DNA of 64,000 nucleotides, from assembly GCA_018265615.1 (NCBI GenBank), contig JABLYX010000001.1:1-64000 (forward strand). The letters run 5' to 3'. How positions within the stretch are numbered: the first letter of the stretch is position 1; every line of letters begins with the position of its first letter. The position numbers and the translations under genes were made by a program. The notes below the pieces were generated by a model that saw nothing but the letters and a program-made list of their open reading frames with translations, was not told the DNA's origin and did no database searches. The DNA comes from Lentisphaeria bacterium (lineage in GTDB: Bacteria; Verrucomicrobiota; Lentisphaeria; Victivallales; Victivallaceae). Positions 7,405 through 14,894 of this stretch are shown here, one piece after another.

Positions 7405-8991
7405 ATGTTGAAACATCTGATTTGCGGCCTGACGCTGTCGGGCCTTTTCCTGTTGGCGGGCTGCTCGTCGTTCGAGAGGCTGCGGAGTGCCGCGGAGCGC
7501 GGAGTTCCGCAGGCTCAATATGAGCTGGCCGAATATTACCGTTCCGGCGACCAGGCGCTTTCGTTTCTCTGGATGCAGCGCGCCGCCGAACAGGGGTATC
7601 CGAAAGCGATGGTGGAGCTCGGCAAATACTTTCTCGACGGCTACGGGATCGGCCGCAACCGGGACACCGCGCTCGACTGGTGGAGGAAAGCCGCCCTGGA
7701 AAAGGGGAACCTTGAAGCAGCGCAGCTGCTCGGTGAGCTGCTGCTGCCGGATCCCCCCCCGGGCCGGGCGGAGCTGGCCGTCGCCGCGTACGGCGTACTG
7801 CTTGCGGACCCCGTCTGCAAAGAGCGCCGGAAGTTCGCGGCGCGGCTGCTGGCCGAGGGAGATAAGCTGCGTCTCGCGCTGCGCCTTGCGGACCGGCGCG
7901 ACGAGCTGGCGGCAGTCGAGAAGCAGTTCACTGAAATTTTCCGGCTGTCGTCGGAGTGCTTCGATCTCTCGAATCCGAAGGTGCTCGAGCAGATGGACCG
8001 CCTGAGCGACGAGTCTTATCTGCTGCCGCCGCTGGTCGGGAAACCGCCCGCGCCGACGGAGACGGAGGGGCTGCGTCCCGAATTCGCCGCTTTGCTCGAA
8101 GCCTGTGACCGGCTCGACACGGACGATTTGCCGAAACTGATGGCGGAGGCGAGGAAACTGCCGGATTTCCAGGAGTTCCTGTCGACGGTTCCGGACCTGA
8201 TCATTCCGATGTATTTCGGCAAGCCGGAGCTGTACGGCGGAATCACGGCGGGGCGTTCGTTTTACGACTTTGCGCTGTTCGGCTCGTATATGAAGCAGGT
8301 GCGCGAATTCGATTCGTTCCTGCGGCCGTTCCCGGTGCTGGCCAGCCGCACTTCCGTTCAGGACGGAGAAGGGGTTTTCCTCTTCGGTATGCCGGGGCTT
8401 GAGCCGGTTCCGGCGGACAGGCAGGTGAAATACGGCAGGAGCGAGCTTTTCGGGGTGCGGATCATGTTCACACCGCTCGGCGATTTTCAGGCGCTCCGGG
8501 CCGGGATCGAAAAAGAGTACGGCAAGCTGACCCCGGTCAACTACACGTTTGAATTGATCCGCGAAAGCCGTCCGTATCTCGTGAAAATCACGGTCCCGGC
8601 GTATGAGCGCAGCGGCGGGAAGCTCCATGTGCTCCTGACTGACAACGTGAAGCCGGTCAAAGTTGAACTGCTGGACCTGATTCCGGGTACGCCCGAGTTC
8701 AGTCATTGGGAGAAGTACATCGCGATGAACAGCGTTGACGGCGTATTCACCTGGAAACATCAGAATGCCGAACACTACCTCACGGCGGGGAACGCCTACG
8801 AGCGGTTGAAGCTGAAAAGCTACGAGAAGAAAGCGTTTATCGAACAGATCGAGCGCGAATATTTTCCGGGACGGATGCTCGAAGTCGTCGACGTGCGGCG
8901 GAACGGCATTCTGGCCGGAACCATTGTCGAAGATATGAAGAAGAGCATCGAGAGCATTCTGCCGGTGCTGCGAAAGGAGCAGACGAAATGA
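7405..8991 (+). CDS. Lipoprotein with Sel1-like repeats
   Basis: A 528-residue protein with a lipoprotein signal (lipobox LLAGC, Cys at residue 20). Two or three Sel1-like TPR-type repeats follow (residues 25-110: AQYELAEYYRSG, AMVELGKYFLDGYGIG, ALDWWRKAA). The remaining 400 residues are an unrecognised domain. It is anchored in the envelope, where Sel1 repeats normally hold protein partners. ATG 7405 is chosen because it starts the signal peptide directly. The stop overlaps the next gene's ATG (ATGA), so the two lipoproteins are translationally coupled. Confidence 0.65.
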   Translation: MLKHLICGLTLSGLFLLAGCSSFERLRSAAERGVPQAQYELAEYYRSGDQALSFLWMQRAAEQGYPKAMVELGKYFLDGYGIGRNRDTALDWWRKAALEKGNLEAAQLLGELLLPDPPPGRAELAVAAYGVLLADPVCKERRKFAARLLAEGDKLRLALRLADRRDELAAVEKQFTEIFRLSSECFDLSNPKVLEQMDRLSDESYLLPPLVGKPPAPTETEGLRPEFAALLEACDRLDTDDLPKLMAEARKLPDFQEFLSTVPDLIIPMYFGKPELYGGITAGRSFYDFALFGSYMKQVREFDSFLRPFPVLASRTSVQDGEGVFLFGMPGLEPVPADRQVKYGRSELFGVRIMFTPLGDFQALRAGIEKEYGKLTPVNYTFELIRESRPYLVKITVPAYERSGGKLHVLLTDNVKPVKVELLDLIPGTPEFSHWEKYIAMNSVDGVFTWKHQNAEHYLTAGNAYERLKLKSYEKKAFIEQIEREYFPGRMLEVVDVRRNGILAGTIVEDMKKSIESILPVLRKEQTK

Positions 8992-10328
8992 GAGATGCGT
9001 TGATCGGCCGGACCGCGCTTGCCGCGGCTGTCGCCGGAATATTGGCCGGTTGCCTGAATTTCAGCGAAGAGGTCGCTCCGAAACGAGAGGCCGACACCCG
9101 CCCCGACCTGGCGCAGCGGGAGACGGTGCGCATCGCGGAGGCGTTCCGCGAGAAGGCGTTGAGTCCGCTCTGGGTCTCTCAGAAGTTCAATGAGATGGCC
9201 GATGCCATGCAGAACGGCACGCTTGATTTCAGCCGGGGCGAGTTCTTCTCCGGCATGACCGACGAAGCGCTGCTGCGGCAGGCGATGCTGACCTGGGAGC
9301 TTGCGCCGCTTTTCGAGAAGATGAGGGACGGCAGCCGGATCGCGGTCGCGGTTGAGAATCCGCGCGACCGGATTCTGCATCAGGCGCTGACGGCGCTGCT
9401 TGCCGCCAACTCCGAAAAGGTTGCGGTCGTCGAACGCGGGGACGGGCTGAACGAACAGGAACTCGTGCAGCTTTCCGCCGGTGATTCCGCCGGAAAAGCG
9501 GAGCGGGCCGATTATTTTCTGCGGGCGCGTTCCATCACGCAGGATCTGTTCCGCAGCTGGAGCCTGAATAAATACGATCTGCCGTACCTGCGGCGTTACG
9601 CGGCAGCAAGCGCCTGGCTTGAGCTCTGCGACCTGCGGGAAAACCGGATTGTCTGGTCCGGACCGGTCGAAAGCTTCCGGAATTACGTCGGCGATTACGG
9701 GCCGCTGCTCTGGTTCCACGATGCGGCGGGGCAGGAGGTCAGCGCCATGGCGATCTCTCCGGAGATCGTGGGCCTTGTGCGGCGCGGAAGCCTGGAGGGG
9801 TACGCGTTCGGCCCCTCGAATGAACTGCTGACGGACCGGGCTTTCCGGCGGATTCCGCTTTCCGGGAGCGTCCTTGCCGGGTTGGCCGGAAGCGGCAAAT
9901 CGGTGGTTGTTCTGGTTGAGCGGGACCGGAAAGGCGGAGAATATGCGGACAGCATTCGCTCTCTGCTGCTCGCGAACGGAATCGCCGTCAGATTTCCCCG
10001 TTCCTATCGCGATTTTGCGGAGCGGCAGAAGGAGTTCTCCGAAAACGGAGAGGCGGATTATGTTTTGCTCTGCCGGGTCGATTATGCCGGAGCGTCCGCG
10101 CTGCCGGATGCGCCGGGCAGCGGCACCTTCCGGCGGCAGGGGGCGGTCGTCCTCTGGGCGGAGCTCATTGAGTGGCCGGGCCGGAAAGTCGTCTGGACCG
10201 GCCAGCTCACGGGGAAATCCGAGGTGGAGACCGATCCCCTGTTGTTCTACCCGGTCATCTTCCGGGATCAGATGAGGCCGGAATCCGGTTCGGCCGGCGG
10301 CAGGAGCGCCTCCGTTCCCGGCAGGTAG
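8988..10328 (+). CDS. Hypothetical lipoprotein coupled to the Sel1 lipoprotein
   Basis: A 446-residue protein with lipobox ILAGC (Cys at residue 22), overlapping the previous gene by four bases. The N-terminal half has a RIAVAVENPRDRILHQALTALLA stretch. This and the repeated W-SG/W-TGQ strands near residues 220 and 400 loosely resemble LpoB/CsgG-like alpha-beta lipoproteins. That relation is uncertain. It probably forms an envelope complex with its upstream partner. Confidence 0.6.
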   Translation: MRDALIGRTALAAAVAGILAGCLNFSEEVAPKREADTRPDLAQRETVRIAEAFREKALSPLWVSQKFNEMADAMQNGTLDFSRGEFFSGMTDEALLRQAMLTWELAPLFEKMRDGSRIAVAVENPRDRILHQALTALLAANSEKVAVVERGDGLNEQELVQLSAGDSAGKAERADYFLRARSITQDLFRSWSLNKYDLPYLRRYAAASAWLELCDLRENRIVWSGPVESFRNYVGDYGPLLWFHDAAGQEVSAMAISPEIVGLVRRGSLEGYAFGPSNELLTDRAFRRIPLSGSVLAGLAGSGKSVVVLVERDRKGGEYADSIRSLLLANGIAVRFPRSYRDFAERQKEFSENGEADYVLLCRVDYAGASALPDAPGSGTFRRQGAVVLWAELIEWPGRKVVWTGQLTGKSEVETDPLLFYPVIFRDQMRPESGSAGGRSASVPGR

Positions 10329-10348
10329 CGCTCTTCCGCCGGATCTGC

Positions 10349-10966
10349 TCACTCCCGGATGAAGTTCGTCCAGACCTGCGGCTCGCGTTCCGGCGGCGGA
10401 ATCTGCGCCTTGCCGATGCATTTGAGCAGCCAGGCCATGTTTTTTCCGAGGGTGCGCATGATCTGAAGCCCTTCGAGATCCTGCTTCACCTCGTCCGGAG
10501 TGTTGCCGTGGACCATGTTCCAGTATTGGGAGGAGACGATCGGCATGTTCGAGATGGTGAAATATTTGTTCAGCCGGTCGAAAGCGGCGGTGGCTCCTCC
10601 GCGGCGGCAGCTCACGACGGCGGCGGCCGGCTTGTATGCGTAGAAGCCGCTCTTCATGAAGAAGACGCGGTCCAGGAAAGCGCAGAGCGCGCCGTTCGGG
10701 GCGGCGTAATAGACCGGTGAACCGACCACGATGCCGTCGGCCGCTCTGAATTTATCGATGGCGGTGTTGACGGAGTCGTCGGTGAAGATGCATTTCCCGC
10801 TTTCGGCGCATTTGCCGCAGGCGATGCAGCCGCGGATCGCGCGGTTGCCGATATGGAAGATTTCGGTTTCGATGCCGTTCTTTTCGAGTTCCCCGGCGAC
10901 TTCCGAGAGCGCCGTGCGGGTGCAGCCGTGAACGTGCGGGCTGCCGTTGACGAGCAATACTTTCAT
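10349..10966 (-). CDS. Flavodoxin-fold iron-sulfur flavoprotein (NAD(P)H-dependent FMN reductase family)
   Basis: A 205-residue protein. It starts with the FMN-phosphate loop VNGSPHVHGCTRTAL and carries a compact CIACGKCAESGKC motif (CX2CX2CX5C) near residue 47, as in iron-sulfur flavoproteins that bind a 4Fe-4S cluster. VVGSPVYYAAPNGALCAFLDR near residue 80 is the isoalloxazine-contacting region. It likely moves electrons from ferredoxin or NAD(P)H in the cytoplasm, or handles oxidative stress in an anaerobe. It follows the MATE gene on the same strand, 39 bp away, with AAGGAGAAA before its ATG. Confidence 0.8.
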   Translation of the reverse strand: MKVLLVNGSPHVHGCTRTALSEVAGELEKNGIETEIFHIGNRAIRGCIACGKCAESGKCIFTDDSVNTAIDKFRAADGIVVGSPVYYAAPNGALCAFLDRVFFMKSGFYAYKPAAAVVSCRRGGATAAFDRLNKYFTISNMPIVSSQYWNMVHGNTPDEVKQDLEGLQIMRTLGKNMAWLLKCIGKAQIPPPEREPQVWTNFIRE

Positions 10967-11005
10967 GATCTGTTTCTCCTTTTCTTCTATACTGTACCGG
11001 CGGTC

Positions 11006-12382
11006 TCAGGCCGCTTTCAATTCCGGCTCCGCATGCTCCAGCGCTTTGATCCGGACGATCTCGTGACGCATGATGAAGAAGGCGAGCACAAAGGCGATGG
11101 CATCTCCGAGCGGCCCGGAGAAGAGCACCCCGTCATACCCCCAGGCCAGCGGCAGCAGCAGGATCAGCGGAACCTGGAAGACGAGCTGCCGGGTCATGGC
11201 GATGAAGAGCGCGACCGGCGCCTTGCCGATGCTCTGGAAATATTGTGAGATAAGGATGCTCCCGCAGCCGATCGGCAGCAGCAGCAGGAAGCGGCGCATC
11301 GAATAGACGCCGATGTCGAGCAGCGCCTTCTCGTCCGGGCCGACGAAGAGCGCGAAGATCGGGCGCGCGAAGATCTGGACCCCGACATACGGGATCAGCG
11401 CGAAGAGCGCCGCGAGCAGGACCGAGCTGTAGAAGCTCTTCAGCACACGGTGATAGTTCCGCGCACCGGTGTTGTAGCCGACCAACGGCTGCATGCCCAT
11501 GCAGACGCCGAACACGAGCCCCATAAGCAGCTGATTGATGGTCAGGATCACACCGAATGCCGACATCGCGAGCAAACTGCCGTGTTTCAGGAGCATGTGG
11601 TTCTGGACGGTCCAGATGATGCTGCCCGCGACGTTGATTGCGAACGGCGAGCAGCCGTTGTAGAGGATGCGCCCGAGGTAGTCCCAGCCGTAGAAGCGGA
11701 ATGTGCGGATGTCGAGCTTCGAGATGCTGATGCGCGAACGGAAGAACCCCATGACCCAGAGCGCCGACACCCCCTGTGCGATGACGGTCGCCCACGCCGC
11801 ACCGGCCATTCCCCACGAGAGGCGCGCGACGAAGAGCCAGTCGAGCCCGACGTTCAGCACGGCGCCGATCACCTGCGTCCACATTGCGAGCCCGGAGTAT
11901 CCTTCGCCGCGGATCAGGTTGTTCTGGAACCCGAGCATCACGAAGATCGTGCCGTACAGCGAGACGGCCAGGTAGCTGCGCCCGTACGGCAGCGCTTCCG
12001 GCGGAATGCCGAAGAGGTGCAGCAGCGGGTCGAGGAAGATGAGCCCGACGGCCGTGATGACCGCGGAGGCGGCGAGGTAGATCAGCATCGACATGCCGAA
12101 GAGCTTCTGCGCTTCCCCGTAATTCTTCCTGCCGAGCTCAATCGAATAGAGTACCGCGCTGCCGCGTCCGATCAGGATCGAGATGGCGAAGATGATCATC
12201 GTGATCGGCATGGCGGCGTTCATCGCGGCAAGCCCGGTCGCCCCGACGCAGTTGCCGACGAACATGCGGTCGACGATGACATACAGATTGCCGATGATGA
12301 GCCCCGCCATGGAGGGCAGGGCGAGGCGGAGCAGAAGCGGCATCACCGGGTCGGTGCCGAGTTTTTCGGTCTGTGAACGCAT
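11006..12382 (-). CDS. MATE family efflux transporter
   Basis: A 458-residue, twelve-helix protein with the twofold MATE pattern. The first half opens with LALPSMAGLIIGNLYVIVDRMFVG and a MNAAMPITMIIFAISILIGRGSAV segment. The second half has the equivalent VCMGMQPLVGYNTGARNYHRV. It exports drugs or metabolites against Na+ or H+. The start is set at 12382 (MRSQTEKLG) after an AGAGGA site; the longer frame adds only charged residues without family similarity. The substrate cannot be told from sequence. Confidence 0.85.
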   Translation of the reverse strand: MRSQTEKLGTDPVMPLLLRLALPSMAGLIIGNLYVIVDRMFVGNCVGATGLAAMNAAMPITMIIFAISILIGRGSAVLYSIELGRKNYGEAQKLFGMSMLIYLAASAVITAVGLIFLDPLLHLFGIPPEALPYGRSYLAVSLYGTIFVMLGFQNNLIRGEGYSGLAMWTQVIGAVLNVGLDWLFVARLSWGMAGAAWATVIAQGVSALWVMGFFRSRISISKLDIRTFRFYGWDYLGRILYNGCSPFAINVAGSIIWTVQNHMLLKHGSLLAMSAFGVILTINQLLMGLVFGVCMGMQPLVGYNTGARNYHRVLKSFYSSVLLAALFALIPYVGVQIFARPIFALFVGPDEKALLDIGVYSMRRFLLLLPIGCGSILISQYFQSIGKAPVALFIAMTRQLVFQVPLILLLPLAWGYDGVLFSGPLGDAIAFVLAFFIMRHEIVRIKALEHAEPELKAA

Positions 12383-12399
12383 GGAAATCCTCTTTCGGT

Positions 12400-12441
12400 C
12401 AAAAAACGCAGCCGCGCGGAAACACTCTTCCGCCGCGGCTG
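12400..12441 (-). terminator. Rho-independent terminator after the sialidase-like gene
   Basis: On the minus strand CAGCCGCGGCGGAA pairs with TTCCGCGCGGCTG (one bulge) around a short loop, and CGTTTTTT follows. It lies between the sialidase-like gene and the MATE gene and should separate their transcripts. Confidence 0.7.
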
Positions 12442-12495
12442 TATACAATATATCACCGAAAAATTCGGATTTCCTGCGTGTAACGCTGTTTTCTG

Positions 12496-13626
12496 TTATT
12501 TTTTTACGGGAAAAGCGCTGACGAGCCCGCGTGTGAAGCTGCCCGGTGTGACGAATTCCCCGGCTTCGACGTCGGCTTCGGTGAAGCGCGCGAGCAGGAT
12601 TTCGCCGCGCCCGCGCCGGTCGCGGTCGTAGATGCAGTAGAGGAAACCGTCGCCGCCCTCGGTGAAGTCGGGGTAGGAGACGCCGTCGCGCTCATCGATC
12701 ATGAGCCGCCCGTTCCAGCTTGCGCCGTCGTCGTCCGAGAGCCATACCGTGAGCCGTTCCCGGCGGCGCCACGGATTGCATGTTTCACCGGGCAGGGTGA
12801 GGGAGGTCTGATGATTCACCAGCAGGAGCCTGCCGGATTTCAGCCGCCTGACCGCGAAGCGCGAGTTCGGGCCGCCGAGCCCCGAGTCGCCGACGTCGCG
12901 CCAGTGCCTGCCGCGGTCGTCGCTGAACGCCTGCGCAATGCCGTAGTGGGTGCGGACGAAGAGCTGCCAGACGCCGTCGTTCCGCTCGACCATCATATGC
13001 TCGTCGAAGCAGCGGTCGGGTATCCCGGGGCCGACGACGAGCTCGAAGGTTTTGCCTCCGTCGCGCGTGACGGAGAGATTCGGGCGGGAGATTGCGGCAT
13101 ATTCCGGCAGGACCTTTTCCGGCCAGAGCCCCCATAACGCGGTCGGGAACGCCCAGGCTCCGCAGGAGAGTACGGCAGGCTTGTTCATCATGACTCCCTC
13201 CGCGATGCGGCGCGGCGTGCTCCAGGCGGGGGCGTCGGCATCGGGATCATCGCAGACGGCGGCCCAGACGCCGGAGCGGCCGTCGAAGATGTTCCACAGC
13301 TTCGTGGTTGCGCTCTGGCTCCAGGTCCACCAGAGCCGTCCGGCGGGATCGAGCCAGAGCGCCGGGTCGAACGCGCGTTCGCTGGCGGGATCGGCGGGAG
13401 CGACGGCCTGAATCTCCTTCCAGCTCAGTCCGCGGTCGGAGCTGGTCGCGAGGACGACATAGTTGCCGGGGCCTTCGCCGTCGAGCTCGCCGCCGTACCA
13501 GGTCGCGAAGAGCCGCCCGGAGGGAAGGATTTCGATTCCCGGAATTCCCTGATGCCGCCGGGAGGCGACGGCCTGTTCTCCGGAGATCGGGGCGGGAATG
13601 AACGGATCGAGGGAAAATTGTTTCAT
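12496..13626 (-). CDS. Sialidase/BNR-propeller family protein, cytoplasmic
   Basis: A 376-residue protein with at least four Asp-box motifs (SSDRGLSW, TRDGGKTF, SDDRGRHW, SDDDGASW) spaced 60-90 residues apart, as in six-bladed sialidase-type propellers. The first strand has SRRHQGIPGIEILPSGRLFATWYGG, where sialidases carry an Arg-triad residue. There is no signal peptide, so it acts inside the cell or is a distant hydrolase relative. True sialic acid activity is unproven. It sits divergent from an AraC regulator and has a near-consensus promoter. Confidence 0.75.
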   Translation of the reverse strand: MKQFSLDPFIPAPISGEQAVASRRHQGIPGIEILPSGRLFATWYGGELDGEGPGNYVVLATSSDRGLSWKEIQAVAPADPASERAFDPALWLDPAGRLWWTWSQSATTKLWNIFDGRSGVWAAVCDDPDADAPAWSTPRRIAEGVMMNKPAVLSCGAWAFPTALWGLWPEKVLPEYAAISRPNLSVTRDGGKTFELVVGPGIPDRCFDEHMMVERNDGVWQLFVRTHYGIAQAFSDDRGRHWRDVGDSGLGGPNSRFAVRRLKSGRLLLVNHQTSLTLPGETCNPWRRRERLTVWLSDDDGASWNGRLMIDERDGVSYPDFTEGGDGFLYCIYDRDRRGRGEILLARFTEADVEAGEFVTPGSFTRGLVSAFPVKK

Positions 13627-13645
13627 TTTTATACCTTTCTTCAGG

Positions 13646-13675
13646 TTGAATTAAGGAGGCTTTATGACATATTAT
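13646..13675 (+). promoter_or_regulatory. Promoter for the AraC regulator, overlapping the opposing promoter
   Basis: TTGAAT (13646-13651), 18-nt spacer, TATTAT (13670-13675). The -10 element uses the same base pairs as the sialidase promoter's -10 on the other strand, so both promoters cannot be occupied at once. Confidence 0.5.
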
Positions 13676-13698
13676 ACCTGAAAATGAACGTGTGTCAA
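13671..13698 (-). promoter_or_regulatory. Sigma-70-type promoter for the sialidase-like gene
   Basis: Minus strand: TTGACA (13698-13693), 16-nt spacer, TATAAT (13676-13671). Both hexamers are exact consensus. Expected start is near 13664, about 38 nt before the ATG. Confidence 0.75.
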
Positions 13699-13736
13699 GA
13701 TAAAATAAATTCGATTACCATACGGATTATCAGTTT

Positions 13737-14579
13737 ATGGCGGAAACACTGGCCGAAGCGCTTGAGCGGATTGCGGAAGGAATGGCGTTCACGCGGTTTC
13801 TGCTGCCGGACGGCGCGGCCGCGCTCGATCCTCCGGCGGGAACGCAGCCTTTCGACCGGCTGCTTTTTGTGATGCAGGGAGTAAAGCGCGAGCCGATGTC
13901 GCTCAATGGAGAGGTGCGGGAACTGGAGCTTGTTCCGGGCGATGCTTATCTTGTGCGGAAGAATATCTGGGAGTACTGTTCGGTCATGACCGCGCACCGG
14001 CTGCTCTGCATCGTGCCGCGGAGCGGTTTTTTGCGTGTTTCGTATTACGACTATCCGGCCGGGATGCGGCGCGGCGAGTGGTGCGACCCGGAGGCGGTCC
14101 ACACGGGCCGTCCCGTTCCGCAGCCGCTGCTTGCGGTCTTCTCCGCGCTCGGAGAGCCGGGCGGCACGGACGGCGCGCATATTCCGCATCTGCTGCGTGC
14201 GGCGGCGGCACTGGCGCTGACCGAGTGCCGCCGGAAGGCGCCCCCGGCGGGGAAGGCAGCCGCGACGTTCGACCGGGTCCGCACCTGCATCGACTACAAT
14301 TTCACACAGCCGATCGGCCGCGCCGAGCTTGCGGAGCGCTTCGGGCTGAACGGCAATTATCTCTCGATGCTTTTCCGGCAGATGTCCGGCCGCGGATTGC
14401 AGGAGTATATCGAAGAGCGCCGCTTCGACATGGCGCGCCGGATGCTGCGGACGACGGAGCTGCCGGTGAAGGCGGTCGCGAAGCATTGCGGATTTTCGGG
14501 CGAAGTCTACTTTATCCGCCGTTTCCGGGAGCTTCACGGCCGCTCGCCCGGGCGCTACCGGCTCGAACAAAATTCATGA
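13737..14579 (+). CDS. AraC family transcriptional regulator
   Basis: A 280-residue protein with an N-terminal cupin-type sensing region (LELVPGDAYLVRKNIW near residue 65) and a C-terminal double helix-turn-helix. The first HTH is IGRAELAERFGLNGNYLSMLFRQ. The second is LPVKAVAKHCGFSGEVYFIRRFRELHGRSPGRYR, the AraC signature. It most likely controls the divergent sialidase-like gene in response to a sugar. There is no clear Shine-Dalgarno sequence before the ATG, so translation may be weak. Confidence 0.85.
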   Translation: MAETLAEALERIAEGMAFTRFLLPDGAAALDPPAGTQPFDRLLFVMQGVKREPMSLNGEVRELELVPGDAYLVRKNIWEYCSVMTAHRLLCIVPRSGFLRVSYYDYPAGMRRGEWCDPEAVHTGRPVPQPLLAVFSALGEPGGTDGAHIPHLLRAAAALALTECRRKAPPAGKAAATFDRVRTCIDYNFTQPIGRAELAERFGLNGNYLSMLFRQMSGRGLQEYIEERRFDMARRMLRTTELPVKAVAKHCGFSGEVYFIRRFRELHGRSPGRYRLEQNS

Positions 14580-14596
14580 TTTTTTTGTCGCCGGTC

Positions 14597-14624
14597 TTGA
14601 TTTTTCTGTTTTTCATGTCATATT
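14597..14624 (+). promoter_or_regulatory. Candidate trp operon promoter
   Basis: TTGATT (14597-14602), 16-nt spacer, CATATT (14619-14624), each matching consensus at four of six bases. It would start transcription near 14631, just ahead of the leader peptide. No TrpR-like operator is apparent. Confidence 0.4.
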
Positions 14625-14659
14625 GTCAACATTGAAGTCAATAAATCTGAGGTTTGGTT

Positions 14660-14743
14660 TTGAATCGTTCGGCATACGAGCTTGTCAAGGGTTGGCGATG
14701 GCAGTGGCGAAAGCCCGCTATGGCCAATATTGTCACGCTTTAA
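14660..14743 (+). CDS. trpL: trp operon leader peptide
   Basis: A 27-codon frame starting at TTG, with CTGAGG 7 nt upstream, and ending in TAA 151 bp before trpE. Codons 12-17 read Trp-Arg-Trp-Gln-Trp-Arg, three Trp codons within five. It precedes the complete trp gene set and a perfect terminator. Ribosome stalling on the Trp codons when charged tRNA-Trp is scarce would favour the antiterminator. A chance ORF with this density of Trp, in this place and next to matching RNA arms, is improbable. The TTG start is the weakest point. Confidence 0.75.
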   Translation: MNRSAYELVKGWRWQWRKPAMANIVTL

Positions 14744-14818
14744 AGCCGGATTCCTGTATCAGATCGTTTTCATATACATAATACCGGCGTTTTGAAGAAC
14801 AGTTCCGGTTATGGCGGG
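14692..14818 (+). promoter_or_regulatory. trp attenuator arms 1:2 and 2:3
   Basis: Arms 1:2: TTGGC (14692-14696) pairs with GCCAA (14723-14727), and AGTGGC pairs with GCCCGCT across a GAAA loop with one bulge. This enclosing hairpin contains the Trp codons. Arms 2:3: CCCGCTAT (14714-14721) pairs with ATGGCGGG (14811-14818), seven Watson-Crick pairs and one wobble. That would occupy the 5' arm of the terminator at 14814-14850. The two pairings are mutually exclusive, as attenuation requires. Folding was done by eye. Confidence 0.65.
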
Positions 14819-14850
14819 TCCAATCGAATTTGATTGCGGCCCGCTTTTTT
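14814..14850 (+). terminator. trp attenuator terminator
   Basis: GCGGG (14814-14818) pairs with CCCGC (14840-14844), and inside it CAATC (14821-14825) pairs with GATTG (14832-14836). TTTTTT follows directly. It lies 45 bp before trpE and is an intrinsic terminator within the leader. Confidence 0.8.
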
Positions 14851-14894
14851 GTGTCAAAATTCCAGAGAATCATCAATAAAACGGAGAAATCAGA

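Noticed and set aside
7195..8775. A 526-codon minus-strand frame across the Sel1 lipoprotein gene
   Set aside because: Antisense shadow. The plus-strand gene has a lipobox and repeats, while this frame has neither a start signal nor recognisable motifs.
11450..12376. A 308-codon plus-strand frame across the MATE gene
   Set aside because: The composition (Asp, Glu, His, Arg only) is typical of an antisense reading of a membrane-protein gene.
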